Assembly: GCF_910591885.1 (NCBI RefSeq)
Contig: NW_025963557.1
Coordinates: 744,001-808,000, forward strand
Source: Bombus terrestris
Taxonomy: Eukaryota; Arthropoda; Insecta; Hymenoptera; Apidae
Direction of reading: 5' to 3'
DNA length: 64,000 nucleotides
In this document: one piece after another, positions 42,788 to 58,030 of the stretch
Numbering within the stretch: the stretch's first letter is position 1
How the letters are laid out: each line of letters opens with the position of its first letter
Notes under the pieces: generated by a model
Databases searched by the model: none
The model's input: only the letters and a program-made list of their open reading frames with translations
What the model was told of the DNA's origin: nothing
Translations under genes and position numbers: made by a program

Positions 42788-45700
42788 AGTATTACTTTAT
42801 AATGTATGACGTTATGTAGCATTACGGTATTACGAATAACATTGTATTGTGTTACTTTATAACGTATGGCGTTATTTAGTGTTACGTTATAACGTATGAC
42901 GTCGTGTAGTATTACGTTATAACGTATGACGTTATGTATTATTACGATATAACGTAATACGTTATGCAGTATTGGGTTATAACGTATGACGTCATGTAGT
43001 TTTGCGTTATAACGTATGACGTTACGCAGTATTACGTTATAACGTATGATGTTATGAAGTATTACGTTATAACGTATGACGTTATGTATTATTACGATAT
43101 AGCGTACAACGTTATATAGATTTACGATATAACGCATAACGTTATGTCGTATTACGTTATAAGGTATGAGGTCATGTGGTATTACGTTATTACGAATATC
43201 GTAATGTTGTGTTACTTTATGAGGTATGACGTCATGTAGTATTACTTTATGACGTATGACGTCATGTAGTATTACGTTATAACGTATGACGCCATGCAGT
43301 ATTAGGTTATAACGTATGACGTCATGTAATATTACGTTATAACGTATGGCGTTATGTAGAATTACGATATAACGTATGACGTCATGTGGTATTACGTTAT
43401 TGCTAATAACGGTATATTGTGTTACTTTATGACGTATGACGTCATGTAGTATTACGTTATAACATATGACGTCATGTAGTATTACGATATAACGTACAAC
43501 GTTGCATAGAATTACGATATAACGCACAACGTTATGTCGTATTAGGTTATAACGTATCATGTCATGTAGTATTACGTTATAACGTATGACGTTATGGAGT
43601 ATTACGATATAACGTAATACGTTATGCAGTATTGGGTTATAACGTATGACGTCATGTAGTATTTCTTTATGACGTATGACGTTATGTATTATTACGATAT
43701 AACGTATGACGTTATGTATTATTACGATATAACGTATGACGTTATGCAGTATTAGGTTATAACGTATGACGTCATGCAGTTTTGCGTTATAACGTATGAC
43801 GTCATGTAGTATTACTTTATGACGTATGACGTTATGTATTATTACGATATAACGTATGACGTTATGTATTATTACGATATAACGTATGACGCCATGCAGT
43901 ATTAGGTTATAACGTATGACGTCATGTAGTATTACGTTATAATGTATGGCGATATGTAGTATTACGATATAACGTATGACGTCATGTGGTATTACGTTAT
44001 TACGAATAACGTTATATTGTGTTACTTTATATCGTATGACGTCATGTAGTATTACGTTATAACGTATGGCGCTATGTAGTATTACGATATAACGTATGAC
44101 GTCATGTGGTATTACGTTATTACGAATAACGATATATTGTGTTACTTTATATCGTATGACGTCATGTAGTATTACGATATAACGTATGACGCTATGTATT
44201 ATAACGATATAACGTACAACGTTATATAGAATTACGATATAACGCACAACGTTATGTCGTATTACGTTATAACGTATCATGTCATGTAGTATTACGTTAT
44301 TACGAATAACGTTATATTGTGTTACTTTATATCGTATGACGTCATGTAGCATTACTTTATAACGTATGACGTCATGTAGCATTACGTTATAACGTATGGC
44401 GTTATGTAGTATTACTATATAACGTATGACGTCATGTGGTATTGCGTTATTGCTAATAACGGTATATTGTGCTACTTTATGACGTATGACGTCATGTAGT
44501 ATTTCGTCATAACGTATGACGGTATGAAATATTACGTTATTCCGTATAACGTTATATAGTGTTACTTTATGAAGTATGACGTTATGTTGTATTACGTTAT
44601 AACGTATGCCGTCATGTAGTATTAGGATATAACTTATTACGTTATGTAGTATTACGTTATTACGAATAACATTATATAGTGATACTTTATAACGTATGAC
44701 CTTATGTTGTGTTACGTTATAACATATGACGTCATGTAGTATTACGATATAACGTACAACGTTGCATAGAATTACGATATAACGCACAACGTTATGTCGT
44801 ATTAGGTTATAACGTATCATGTCATGTAGTATTACGTTATAACGTATGACGTTATGGAGTATTACGATATAACGTAATACGTTATGCAGTATTGGGTTAT
44901 AACGTATGACGTCATGTAGTATTACTTTATGACGTATGACGTTATGTATTATTACGATATAACGTATGACGTTATGTATTATTACGATATAACGTATGAC
45001 GTTATGCAGTATTAGGTTATAACGTATGACGTCATGCAGTTTTGCGTTATAACGTATGACGTCATGTAGTATTACTTTATGACGTATGACGTCATGTAGT
45101 ATTACTTTATGACGTATGACGTTATGTATTATTACGATATAACGTATGACGTTATGTATTATTACGATATAACGTATGACGCCATGCAGTATTAGGTTAT
45201 AACGTATGACGTCATGTGGTATTACGTTATTACGAATAACGTTATATTGTGTTACTTTATATCGTATGACGTCATGTAGTATTACGTTATAACGTATGGC
45301 GTTATGTAGTATTACGATATAACGTATGACGTCATGTGGTATTACGTTATTGCGAATAACGTTAAATTGTGCTACTTTATAACGTATGACGTTATGTAGT
45401 GTTACGTTCTAACGTATGACGTCATGTAGTATTACGATATAACGTATGACGCTATGTATTATAACGATATAAGGTACAACGTTATATAGAATTACGATAT
45501 AACGCACAACGTTATGTCGTATTACGTTATAACGTATCATGTCATGTAGTATTACGTTATTACGAATAACGTTATATTGTGTTACTTTATATCGTATGAC
45601 GTCATGTAGTATTACGTTATAACGTATGGCGTTATGTAGTATTACGATATAACGTATGACGTCATGTGGTATTACGTTATTACGAATAACGTTATATTGT

Positions 45701-47377
45701 GTTACTTTATATCGTATGACGTCATCTAGTATTACGTTATAACGTATGACGACGTGTAGTATTACGTTATAACGTATGACGTTATGTATTATTACGATAT
45801 AACGTAATACGTTATGCAGTATTAGGTTATATCGTATGACGTTATGGAGTATTGCGTTATAACGTATGACGTCATGTGGTATTACGTTATTACGAATAAC
45901 GTTATATTGTGTTACTTTATAACGTATGGCGTTATGTAGTGTTACGTTATAACGTATGACGTCGTGTAGTATTACGTTATAACGTATGACGTTATGTATT
46001 ATTACGATATAACGTAATACGTTATATAGTGATACTTTATAACGTATGACCTTATGTTGTGTTACGTTATAACGTATGACGTCATGTAGTATTACGATAT
46101 AACGTACAACGTTATATAGAATTACGATATAACGCACAACGTTATGTCGTATTACCTTATAACGTATCATGTCATGTAGTTTTTCGTTATAACGTATGAC
46201 GTTACGCAGTATTACGATATAACGTATGATGTTATGGAGTATTACGTTATAACGTATGACGTTATGTATTATTACGATATAGCGTACTACGCTATATAGA
46301 ATTACGATATAACGCACAACGTTATGTCGTATTACGTTATAACGTATGAGGTCATGTTGTATTACGTTATCACGAATATCGTAATATTGTGTTACTTTAT
46401 GACGTATGACGTCATGTAGTATTACTTTATGACGTATGACGTCATGTAGTATTACGTTATTACGAATATCGTAATATTGTGTTACATTATAACGTATGAC
46501 GTCGTGTAGTATTACGTTATAACGTATGACGTTACGCAGTATTACGTTATAACGTATGATGTTATGTAGTATTACGTTATAAAGTATGACGTTATGGAGT
46601 ATTACGTTATAACGTATGAGGTCATGTGATATTACGTTATCACGAATATCGTAATATTGTGTTACTTTATGACGTATGACGTCATGTAGTATTACGTTAT
46701 AAAATATAACGTCATGTAGTATTACGATATAACGTACAACGTTGCATGGAATTACGATATAACGCACAACGTTATGTCGTATTACGTTATAACGTATCAT
46801 GTCATGTAGTATTACGTTATAACGTATGACGTCATGTGGTATTACGTTATTGCTAATAACGGTATATTGTGCTACTTTATGACGTATGCCGTCATGTAGT
46901 ATTAGGATATATCTTATTACGTTATGTAGTATTACGTTATTACGAATAACATTATATAGTGATACTTTATTACGTATGACCTTATGTTGTGTTACGTTAT
47001 AACATATGACGTCATGTAGTATTACGTTATTACGAATATCGTTACAATGTGTTACTTTATTACGTATGACGTCATGTAGTCTTACGTTATAACGTATGGC
47101 GATATGTAGTATTACGATATAACGTATCACGTCATGTGGTATTACGTTATTGCGAATAAAGTTTTATTGTGTTACTTTATGACGTATGACGTCATGTAGT
47201 ATTACGTTATAACGTATGACGGTATGTAATATTACGTTATTCCGTATAACGTTATATAGTGTTACTTTATGAAGTATGACGTTATGTTGTATTACGTTAT
47301 AACGTTTGACGTTATGGGGCATTTCGTTATAACGTATGACGTCATGTGGCATTACGTTATTACGAATAACGTTATAT

Positions 47378-47421
47378 TGTGTTACTTTATGTAGTATGAC
47401 TTATGTAGTATGACGTGATGT
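47378..47421 (+). repeat. 44-bp long monomer, class e
   Basis: Opens the third C block of the second super-repeat; 29-bp monomer at 47632. Confidence 0.9.
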
Positions 47422-48320
47422 ATTATTACTTTATAATGTATGACCTTATGTAGCATTACGGTATTACGAATGACGTTGTATTGTGTTACTTTATAACGTA
47501 TGACGTTATTTAGTGTTACGTTATAATGTATGACGTCGTGTAGTATTACGTTATAACGTATGACGTTATGTATTATTACGATATAACGTAATACGTTATG
47601 CAGTATTGGGTTATAACGTATGACGTCATGTACTTTGCGTTATAACGTATGACGTTACGCAGTATTACGTTATAACGTATGATGTTATGGAGTATTACGT
47701 TATAACGTATGACGTTATGTATTATTAAGAAATAGCGTACAACGTTATATAGAATTACGATATAACGCACAACGTTATGTCGTATTACGTTATAACGTAT
47801 GAGGTCATGTGGTATTACGTTATTACGAATATCGTAATATTGTGTTACTTCATGAGGTATGACTTCATGTAGTATTACTTTATGACGTATGACGTCATGT
47901 AGTATTACTTTATGACGTATGACGTTATGTATTATTACGATATAACGTATGACGTTATGCAGTATTAGGTTATAACGTATGACGTCATGCAGTTTTGCGT
48001 TATAACGTATGACGTTATGGAGTATTACGTTATAACGTATGGCGTTATGTAGTATTACGATATAACGTATGACGTCATGTGGTATTACGTTATAGCTAAT
48101 AACGGTATATTGTGTTACTTTATGACGTATGACGTCATGTAGTATTACTTTATGACGTATGACGTCATGTAGCATTAGGATATAACTTATTACGTTATGT
48201 AGTATTACGTTATTACGAATAACGTTACATAGTGATACTTTATAACGTATGACCTTATGTTGTGTTATGTTATAACGTATGACGTCATGTGGTATTACGT
48301 TATTACGAATAACGTTATAT

Positions 48321-48364
48321 TGTGTTACTTTATGTAGTATGACTTATGCAGTATGACGTGACGT
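48321..48364 (+). repeat. 44-bp long monomer, class d
   Basis: Counterpart of 14717 at an offset of 33,604 bp. Confidence 0.9.
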
Positions 48365-50884
48365 AGTATTACTTTATAATGTATGACGTTATGTAGCATT
48401 ACGGTATTACGAATAACATTGTATTGTGTTACTTTATAACGTATGGCGTTATTTAGTGTTACGTTATAACGTATGACGTCGTGTAGTATTACGTTATAAC
48501 GTATGACGTTATGTATTATTACGATATAACGTAATACGTTATGCAGTATTGGGTTATAACGTATGACGTCATGTAGTTTTGCGTTATAACGTATGACGTT
48601 ACGCAGTATTACGTTATAACGTATGATGTTATGAAGTATTACGTTATAACGTATGACGTTATGTATTATTACGATATAGCGTACAACGTTATATAGATTT
48701 ACGATATAACGCATAACGTTATGTCGTATTACGTTATAAGGTATGAGGTCATGTGGTATTACGTTATTACGAATATCGTAATGTTGTGTTACTTTATGAG
48801 GTATGACGTCATGTAGTATTACTTTATGACGTATGACGTCATGTAGTATTACGTTATAACGTATGACGCCATGCAGTATTAGGTTATAACGTATGACGTC
48901 ATGTAATAATACGTTATAACGTATGGCGTTATGTAGAATTACGATATAACGTATGACGTCATGTGGTATTACGTTATTGCTAATAACGGTATATTGTGTT
49001 ACTTTATGACGTATGACGTCATGTAGTATTACGTTATAACATATGACGTCATGTAGTATTACGATATAACGTACAACGTTGCATAGAATTACGATATAAC
49101 GCACAACGTTATGTCGTATTAGGTTATAACGTATCATGTCATGTAGTATTACGTTATAACGTATGACGTTATGGAGTATTACGATATAACGTAATACGTT
49201 ATGCAGTATTGGGTTATAACGTATGACGTCATGTAGTATTTCTTTATGACGTATGACGTTATGTATTATTACGATATAACGTATGACGTTATGTATTATT
49301 ACGATATAACGTATGACGTTATGCAGTATTAGGTTATAACGTATGACGTCATGCAGTTTTGCGTTATAACGTATGACGTCATGTAGTATTACTTTATGAC
49401 GTATGACGTTATGTATTATTACGATATAACGTATGACGTTATGTATTATTACGATATAACGTATGACGCCATGCAGTATTAGGTTATAACGTATGACGTC
49501 ATGTAGTATTACGTTATAATGTATGGCGATATGTAGTATTACGATATAACGTATGACGTCATGTGGTATTACGTTATTACGAATAACGTTATATTGTGTT
49601 ACTTTATATCGTATGACGTCATGTAGTATTACGTTATAACGTATGGCGTTATGTAGTATTACGATATAACGTATGACGTCATGTGGTATTACGTTATTAC
49701 GAATAACGTTATATTGTGTTACTTTATATCGTATGACGTCATGTAGTATTACGATATAACGTATGACGCTATGTATTATAACGATATAACGTACAACGTT
49801 ATATAGAATTACGATATAACGCACAACGTTATGTCGTATTACGTTATAACGTATCATGTCATGTAGTATTACGTTATTACGAATAACGTTATATTGTGTT
49901 ACTTTATATCGTATGACGTCATGTAGCATTACTTTATAACGTATGACGTCATGTAGCATTACGTTATAACGTATGGCGTTATGTAGTATTACTATATAAC
50001 GTATGACGTCATGTGGTATTGCGTTATTGCTAATAACGGTATATTGTGCTACTTTATGACGTATGACGTCATGTAGTATTTCGTCATAACGTATGACGGT
50101 ATGAAATATTACGTTATTCCGTATAACGTTATATAGTGTTACTTTATGAAGTATGACGTTATGTTGTATTACGTTATAACGTATGCCGTCATGTAGTATT
50201 AGGATATAACTTATTACGTTATGTAGTATTACGTTATTACGAATAACATTATATAGTGATACTTTATAACGTATGACCTTATGTTGTGTTACGTTATAAC
50301 ATATGACGTCATGTAGTATTACGTTATTACGAATATCGTTACATTGTGTTACTTTATAACGTATGACGTCATGTAGTAGTACGTAATAACGTATGGCGAT
50401 ATGTAGTATTACGATATAACGTATGACGTCATGTGGTATTACGTTATTGCGAATAACGTTTTATTGTGTTACTTTATAACGTATGACGTCATGTAGTATT
50501 ACGTCATAACGTATGACGGTATGAAATATTACGTTATTCCGTATTACGTTATATAGTCTTACTTTATGAAGTATGACGTTATGTTGTATTACGTTATAAC
50601 GTATGCCGTCATGTAGTATTAGGATATAACTTATTACGTTATGTAGTATTACGTTATTACGAATAACATTATATAGTGATACTTTATAACGTATGACCTT
50701 ATGTTGTGTTACGTTATAACATATGACGTCATGTAGTATTACGTTATTACGAATATCGTTACATTGTGTTACTTTATGACGTATGACGTCATGTAGTATT
50801 ACGTTACAACGTATGATGGTATGTAATATTACGTTATTCCGTACAACGTTATATAGTGTTACTTTATGAAGTATGACGTTATGT

Positions 50885-52018
50885 TGTATTACGTTATAAC
50901 GTATGACGTCATGTAGCATTAGGATATAACTTATTACGTTATGTAGTATTAGGTTATTACGAATAACGTTATATAGTGATACTTTATAACGTATGACCTT
51001 ATGTTGTGTTACGTTATAACGTATGAGGTCATGTTGTATTACGTTATCACGAATATCGTAATATTGTGTTACTTTATGACGTATGACGTCATGTAGTATT
51101 ACTTTATGACGTATGACGTCATGTAGTATTACGTTATAACATATGACGTCATGTAGTATTACGATATAACGTACAACGTTGCATAGAATTACGATATAAC
51201 GCACAACGTTATGTCGCATTACGTTATAACGTATCATGTCATGTAGTATTACGCTATAACGTATGACGTTATGGAGTATTACGTTATAACGTATGACGTC
51301 ATGTGGTATTGCTTTATTACGAATAACATTATATTGTGTTACTTTATAACGTATGACGTCATGTAGTATTACGCTATAACGTATGCCGTCATTTAGTATT
51401 ACGTTAGAACATATGACGTCATGTGCTATTACGATATAACGTACAACGTTATATAGAATAACGATATAACGCACAACGTTATGTCGTGTTACGTTATAAC
51501 GTATGACGTTACGCAGTATTACGTTATAACGTATGATGTTATGTAGTATTACGTTATAACGTATGACGTCATGTGGTATTACTTTACTACGAATAACGTT
51601 ATATTGTGTTACTTTATAACGTATGGCGTTATGTAGTGTTACGTTATAACGTATGACGTCGTGTAGTATTACGTTATAACGTATGACGTTATGTATTATT
51701 ACGATATAACGTAATACGTTATGCAGTATTAGGTTATATCGTATGACGTTATGGAGTATTGCGTTATAACGTATGACGTCAGGTGGTATTACGTTATTAC
51801 GAATAACGTTATATTGTGTTACTTTATAACGTATGGCGTTATGTAGTGTTACGTTATAACGTATGACGGTATGCAGTATTAGGCTATAACGTATGACGTT
51901 ATGTAGTATTACTATATAACGTATGACGTCATGTGGTATTACGTTATTGCTAATAACGGTATATTGTGCTACTTTATGACGTATGACGTCATGTAGTACT
52001 ACGTCATAACGTATGACG
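50885..52018 (+). repeat. 1,320-bp unit, single 1,134-bp copy
   Basis: Matches 16921-18054 at an offset of 33,964 bp, with all private markers and with the A (at 50888) that distinguishes the first copy of the fourfold array. It stops at 52018, where GACGTT replaces GACGGT, followed by two monomers of C-like sequence (GTTATGGGGCATTTCG). This is the second super-repeat's equivalent of the fourfold array. Confidence 0.88.
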
Positions 52019-52504
52019 TTATGGGGCATTTCGTTATAACGTATGACGTCATGTGGTATTACGTTATTACGAATAACGTTATATAGTGTTACTTTATGAA
52101 GTATGACGTTATGTTGTATTACGTTATAACGTATGCCGTCATGTAGTATTAGGATATAACTTATTACGTTATGTAGTTTTACGTTATTACGAATAACATT
52201 ATATAGTGATACTTTATAACGTATGACCTTATGTTGTGTTACGTTATAACATATGACGTCATGTAGTATTACGTTATTACGAATATCGTTACGTTGTGTT
52301 ACTTTATAACGTACGACGTCATGTAGTATTACGTTATAACGTATGACGGTATGTAATATTACGTTATTCCGTATAACGTTATATAGTGTTACTTTATGAA
52401 GTATGACGTTATGTTGTATTACGTTATAACGTATGACGTTATGGGGCATTTCGTTATAACGTATGACGTCATGTGGTATTACGTTATTACGAATAACGTT
52501 ATAT

Positions 52505-52548
52505 TGTGTTACTTTATGTAGTATGACTTATGTAGTATGACGTGATGT
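52505..52548 (+). repeat. 44-bp long monomer, class a
   Basis: Counterpart of 22471; the class-b partner seen at 22875 is absent here. Confidence 0.9.
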
Positions 52549-52850
52549 AGTATTACTTTATAATGTATGACGTTATGTAGCATTACGGTATTACGAATGA
52601 CGTTGTATTGTGTTACCTTATAACGTATTTAGTCGTGTAGTATTACGTTATAACGTATGACGTTATGTATTATTACGATATAACGTAATAAGTTATGCAG
52701 TATTGGGTTATAACGAAGGACGTCATGTTGTATTACGTTATAACGTATGCCGTCATGTAGTATTACGATATACCGCACAACGTTATATAGAATAACGATA
52801 TAGCGCACAACGTTATGTCGTATTACGTTATAACGTATCATGTCATGTAG
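52505..52850 (+). repeat. G' block, second super-repeat
   Basis: Starts like G, sharing the markers GTAATAAGTTATGC and CGAAGGACGTC, then switches near 52760 to the sequence seen at 25768-25840 (ATATACCGCACAACG, ATATAGCGCACAACG). It enters the 480-bp array after only 346 bp. Confidence 0.78.
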
Positions 52851-54099
52851 TATTACGTTATAACGTATGACGTTACGCAGTATTACGTTATAACGTATGA
52901 TGTTATGGAGTATTACGTTATAACGTATGACGTCATGTGGTATTACTTTACTACGAATAACGTTATATTGTGTTACTTTATAACGTATTGCGTTATGTAG
53001 TGTTACGTTATAACGTATGACGTCGTGTAGTATTACGTTATAACGTATGACGTTATGTATTATTACGATATATCGTAATACGTTATGCAGTATTAGGTTA
53101 TAACGTATGACGTTATGGAGTATTACGTTATAACGTATGACGTCATGTGGTATTACGTTATTACGAATAACGTTATATTGTGTTACTTTATAACGTATGG
53201 CGTTATGGAGTGTTACGTTATAACGTATGACGTCGTGTAGTATTACGTTATAACGTATGACGTTATGTATTATTACGATATAACGTAATACGTTATGCAG
53301 TATTAGGTTATAACGTATGACGTCATGTAGTTTTGCGTTTTAACGTATAACGTTACGCAGTATTACGTTATAACGTATGATGTTATGGAGTATTGCGTTA
53401 TAACGTATGACGTCATGTGGTATTACTTTACTACGAATAACGTTATATTGTGTTACTTTATAACGTATGGCGTTATGTAGTGTTACGTTATAACGTATGA
53501 CGTCGTGTAGTATTACGTTATAACGTATGACGTTATGTATTATTACGATATATCGTAATACGTTATGCAGTATTAGGTTATAACGTATGACGTTATGGAG
53601 TATTACGTTATAACGTATGACGTCATGTGGTATTACGTTATTACGAATAACGTTATATTGTGTTACTTTATAACGTATGGCGTTATGGAGTGTTACGTTA
53701 TAACGTATGACGTCGTGTAGTATTACGTTATAACGTATGACGTTATGTATTATTACGATATAACGTAATACGTTATGCAGTATTAGGTTATAACGTATGA
53801 CGTCATGTAGTTTTGCGTTTTAACGTATAACGTTACGCAGTATTACGTTATAACGTATGATGTTATGGAGTATTGCGTTATAACGTATGACGTCATGTGG
53901 TATTACTTTACTACGAATAACGTTATATTGTGTTACTTTATAACGTATGACGTTATGTAGTGTTACGTTATAACGTATGACGTCGTGTAGTATTACGTTA
54001 TACCGTATGACGTTATGTATTATTACGATATAACGTAATACGTTATGCAGTATTAGGTTATAACGTATGACGTTATGGAGTATTACGTTATAACGTATG
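52851..54099 (+). repeat. 480-bp higher-order array, locus 4
   Basis: About 2.6 copies, matching locus 1 at an offset of 53,028 bp and ending at the equivalent base. It directly follows the short G' block, whereas locus 2 follows an additional A-block segment. One private change is TATTGCGTTATG near 52990, where other copies read TATGGCGTTATG. Confidence 0.84.
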
Positions 54100-54648
54100 G
54101 CGTAATGTAGTATTACTATATAACGTATGACGTCATGTGGTATTACGTTATTGCTAATAACGGTATATTGTGCTACGTTATGACGTATGACGCCCTGTAG
54201 TATTACGTCATAACGTATGACGGTATGAAATATTACGTTATTCCGTATAACGTTATATAATCTTACTTTATGAAGTATGACGTTATGTTGTATTACGTTA
54301 TAACGTATGCCGTCATGTAGTATTAGGATATAACTTATTACGTTATGTAGTATTACGTTATTACGAATAACATTATATAGTGATACTTTATAACGTATGA
54401 CCTTATGTTGTGTTACGTTATAACATATGACGTCATGTAGTATTACGTTATTACGAATATCGTTACATTGTGTTACGTTATAACGTATGACGGTTTGTAA
54501 TATTACGTTATTCCGTATAACGTTATATAGTGTTACTTTATGAAGTATGACGTTATGTTGTATTACGTTATAACGTATGACGTTATGGGGCATTTCGTTA
54601 TAACGTATGACGTCATGTGGTATTACGCTATTACGAATAACGTTGTAT

Positions 54649-54692
54649 TGTGTTACTTTATGTAGTATGACTTATGTAGTATGACGTGATGT
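54649..54692 (+). repeat. 44-bp long monomer, class a
   Basis: Counterpart of 1621, but the next element is class c at 554 bp because the class-b element and its interval are lost. Confidence 0.9.
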
Positions 54693-55202
54693 AGTATTAC
54701 TTTATAATGTATGACGTTATGTAGCATTACGGTATTACGAATGACGTTGTATTGTGTTACTTTATAACGTATTTAGTCGTGTAGTATTACGTTATAACGT
54801 ATGACGTTATGTATTATTACGATATAGCGTACAACGTTATATAGAATTACGATATAACGCACAACGTTATGTCGTATTACGTTATAACGTATGAGGTCAT
54901 GTGGTATTACGTTATTACGAATATCGTAATATTGTGTTACTGTATAACGTATGACGTCATGTAGTATTACGTTATTACGAATATCGTAGTATTGTGTTAC
55001 TTTATGACGTATGACGTCATGTAGTATTACGTCATAACGTATGACGGTGTGAAATATTATGTTATTCCGTATAACGTTATATAGTGTTACCTTATGAAGT
55101 ATGACGTTATGTTGTATTACGTTATAACGTATGATGTTATGGAGTATTACGTTATAACGTATGACGTCATGTGGTATTGCTTTATTACGAATAACGTTAT
55201 AT

Positions 55203-55246
55203 TCTGTTACTTCATGTAGTATGACTTATGTAGTATGACGTGATGT
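55203..55246 (+). repeat. 44-bp long monomer, class c
   Basis: Counterpart of 2549; 29-bp monomer at 55277. Confidence 0.9.
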
Positions 55247-56535
55247 AGTATTACTTTATAATGTATGACGTTATGTAGCATTAGGTATTACGAGTAATGT
55301 TGTATTGTGTTACTTTATAACGTATGACGTTATGTAGTGTTACGTTATAACGTATGACGTCGTGTAGTATTACGTTATAACTTATGACGTTATGTATTAT
55401 TACGATATAACGTATGACGTCATGTAGTATTACGCTATAACGTATGCCGTCATGTAGTATTACGTTATAACATATGACGTCATGTACTATAACGATATAA
55501 CGCACAACGTTATATAGAATAACGATATAACGCACAACGTTATGTCGTATTACGTTATAACGTATCATGTCATGCAGTATTACGTTATAACGTATGACGT
55601 TACGCAGTATTACGTTATAACGTATGATGTTATGGAGTATTACGTTATAACGTATGACGTTATGTGGTATTACTTTACTACGAATAACGTTATATTGTGT
55701 TACTTTATAACGTATGGCGTTATGTAGTGTTACGTTATAACGTATGACGTCGTGTAGTATTACGTTATAACGTATGACGTTATGTATTATTACGATATAA
55801 CGTATTACGTTATGCAGTATTAGGTTATAACGTATGACGTTATGGAGTATTACGTTATAACGTATGACGTCATGTGGTATTACGTTATTACGAATAACGT
55901 TATATTGTGTTACTTTATAACGTATGGCGTTATGGAGTGTTACGTTATAACGTATGACGTCGTGTAGTATTACGTTATAACGAATGGCGTTATGTAGTAT
56001 TACTATATAACGTGTGACGTCATGTGGTATTACGTTATTGCTAATAACGGTATATTGTGCTACTTTATGACGTATGACGCCATGTAGTATTACGTCATAA
56101 CGTATGACGGTATGAAATATTACGTTATTCCGTATAACGTTATATAATCTTACTTTATGATGTATGACCTTATGTTGTATTACGTTATAACGTATGCCGT
56201 CATGTAGTATTAGGATATAACTTATTACGTTATGTAGTATTACGTTATTACGAATAACATTATATAGTGATACTTTATAACGTATGACCTTATGTTGTGT
56301 TACGTTATAACATATGACGTCATGTAGTATTACGTTATTACGAATATCGTTACATTGTGTTACGTTATAACGTATGACGGTTTGTAATATTACGTTATTC
56401 CGTATAACGTTATATAGTGTTACTTTATCAAGTATGACGTTATGTTGTATTACGTTATAACGTATGACGTTATGGGGCATTTCGTTATAACGTATGACGT
56501 CATGTGGTATTACGCTATTACGAATAACGTTATAT

Positions 56536-56579
56536 TGTGTTACTTTATGTAGTATGACTTATGTAGTATGACGTGATGT
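56536..56579 (+). repeat. 44-bp long monomer, class a
   Basis: Counterpart of 3882, with a private AGCATTGCGG downstream. Confidence 0.9.
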
Positions 56580-56909
56580 AGTATTACTTTATAATGTATG
56601 ACGTTATGTAGCATTGCGGTATTACGAATGACGTTGTATTGTGTTACTTTATAACGTATTTAGTCGTGTAGTATTACGTTATAACGTATGACGTTATGTA
56701 TTATTACGATATAACGTAATACGTTATGCAGTATTGGGTTATAACGAATGACGTCATGTTGTATTACGTTATAACGTGTGCCGTCAGGTAGTATTACGTT
56801 ATAACGTATGACGTTACGCAGTATTACGTTATAACGTATGACGTTATGGGGCATTACGTTATAACGTATGACGTCATGTGGTATTGCGTTATTACGAATA
56901 ACGTTATAT

Positions 56910-56953
56910 TGTGTTACTTTATGTAGTATGACTTATGTAGTACGACGTGATGT
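56910..56953 (+). repeat. 44-bp long monomer, class b
   Basis: Counterpart of 4256. Confidence 0.9.
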
Positions 56954-57463
56954 AGTATTACTTTATAATGTATGACGTTATGTAGCATTACGGTATTACG
57001 AGTAACGTTGTATTGAGTTACTTTATAACGTATGACGTCATGTAGTATTACGATATAACGTATGACGTTATGTATTATTACGATATAGCGTACAACGTTA
57101 TATAGAATTACGATATAACGCACTACGTTATGTCGTATTACGTTATAACGTATGAGGTCATGTGGTATTACGTTATTACGAATATCGTAATATTGTGTTA
57201 CTGTATAACGTATGACGTCATGTAGTATTACGTTATTACGAATATCGTAATATTGTGTTACTTTATGACGTATGACGTCATGTAGTATTACGTCATAACG
57301 TATGACGGTGTGAAATATTATGTTATTCCGTATAACGTTATATAGTGTTACCTTATGAAGTATAACGTTATGTTGTATTACGTTATAACGTATGATGTTA
57401 TGGAGTATTACGTTATAACGTATGACGTCATGTGGTATTGCTTTATTACGAATAACGTTATAT

Positions 57464-57507
57464 TCTGTTACTTCATGTAGTATGACTTATGTAGTATGAC
57501 GTGATGT
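57464..57507 (+). repeat. 44-bp long monomer, class c
   Basis: Counterpart of 4810, sharing the TGTATTAC that follows; 29-bp monomer at 57538. Confidence 0.9.
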
Positions 57508-57986
57508 TGTATTACTTTATAATGTATGACGTTATGTAGCATTAGGTATTACGAGTAATGTTGTATTGTGTTACTTTATAACGTATGACGTTATGTAGTG
57601 TTACGTTATAACGTATGACGTTATGTATTATTACGATATAACGTATGACGCCATGCAGTATTAGGTTATAACGTATGACGTCGTGTAGTATTACTTTATG
57701 ACGTATGAGGGCATGTAGTATTACGTTATAACTTATGACGGTATGAAATATTACGCTATTCCGTATAACGTTATATTGTGTTACCTTATGAAGTGTGACC
57801 TTATGTTGTATTACGTTATAACGTATGCCGTCATGTAGTATTAGGATATAACTTATTACGTTATGTAGTATTACGTTATTACGAATAACGTTACATAGTG
57901 ATACTTTATAACGTATGACCTTATCTTGTGTTACGTTATAACGTATGACGTCATGTGGTATTACGTTATTACGAATAACGTTATAT

Positions 57987-58030
57987 TGTGTTACTTTATG
58001 TAGTATGACTTATGCAGTATGACGTGACGT
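57987..58030 (+). repeat. 44-bp long monomer, class d
   Basis: Counterpart of 5333; shows the unrecombined arrangement of the hybrid at 34859. Confidence 0.9.

Larger units (their letters stand above)
41801..47377 (+). repeat. C-D-E module 2, second super-repeat
   Basis: 5,577 bp. D matches 8780 onward at an offset of 33,964 bp, and the C part has the one-base-shorter monomer (at 42055). This extra round gives the second super-repeat three C-D modules where the first has two. Confidence 0.78.
47378..50370 (+). repeat. C-D' module 3, second super-repeat
   Basis: Matches 13774 onward at an offset of 33,604 bp, including shared private changes such as TGTAATAATACG (15299 and 48903) and the 943-bp spacing of its elements. 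It leads into F'. Confidence 0.8.
54649..57986 (+). repeat. A block of the third super-repeat
   Basis: Matches the first A block at an offset of 52,654 bp from 55203 onward. It lacks the 374-bp interval between the first two 44-bp elements of the complete block. The 523-bp interval 57464-57986, missing from the second super-repeat, is present. Confidence 0.83.
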
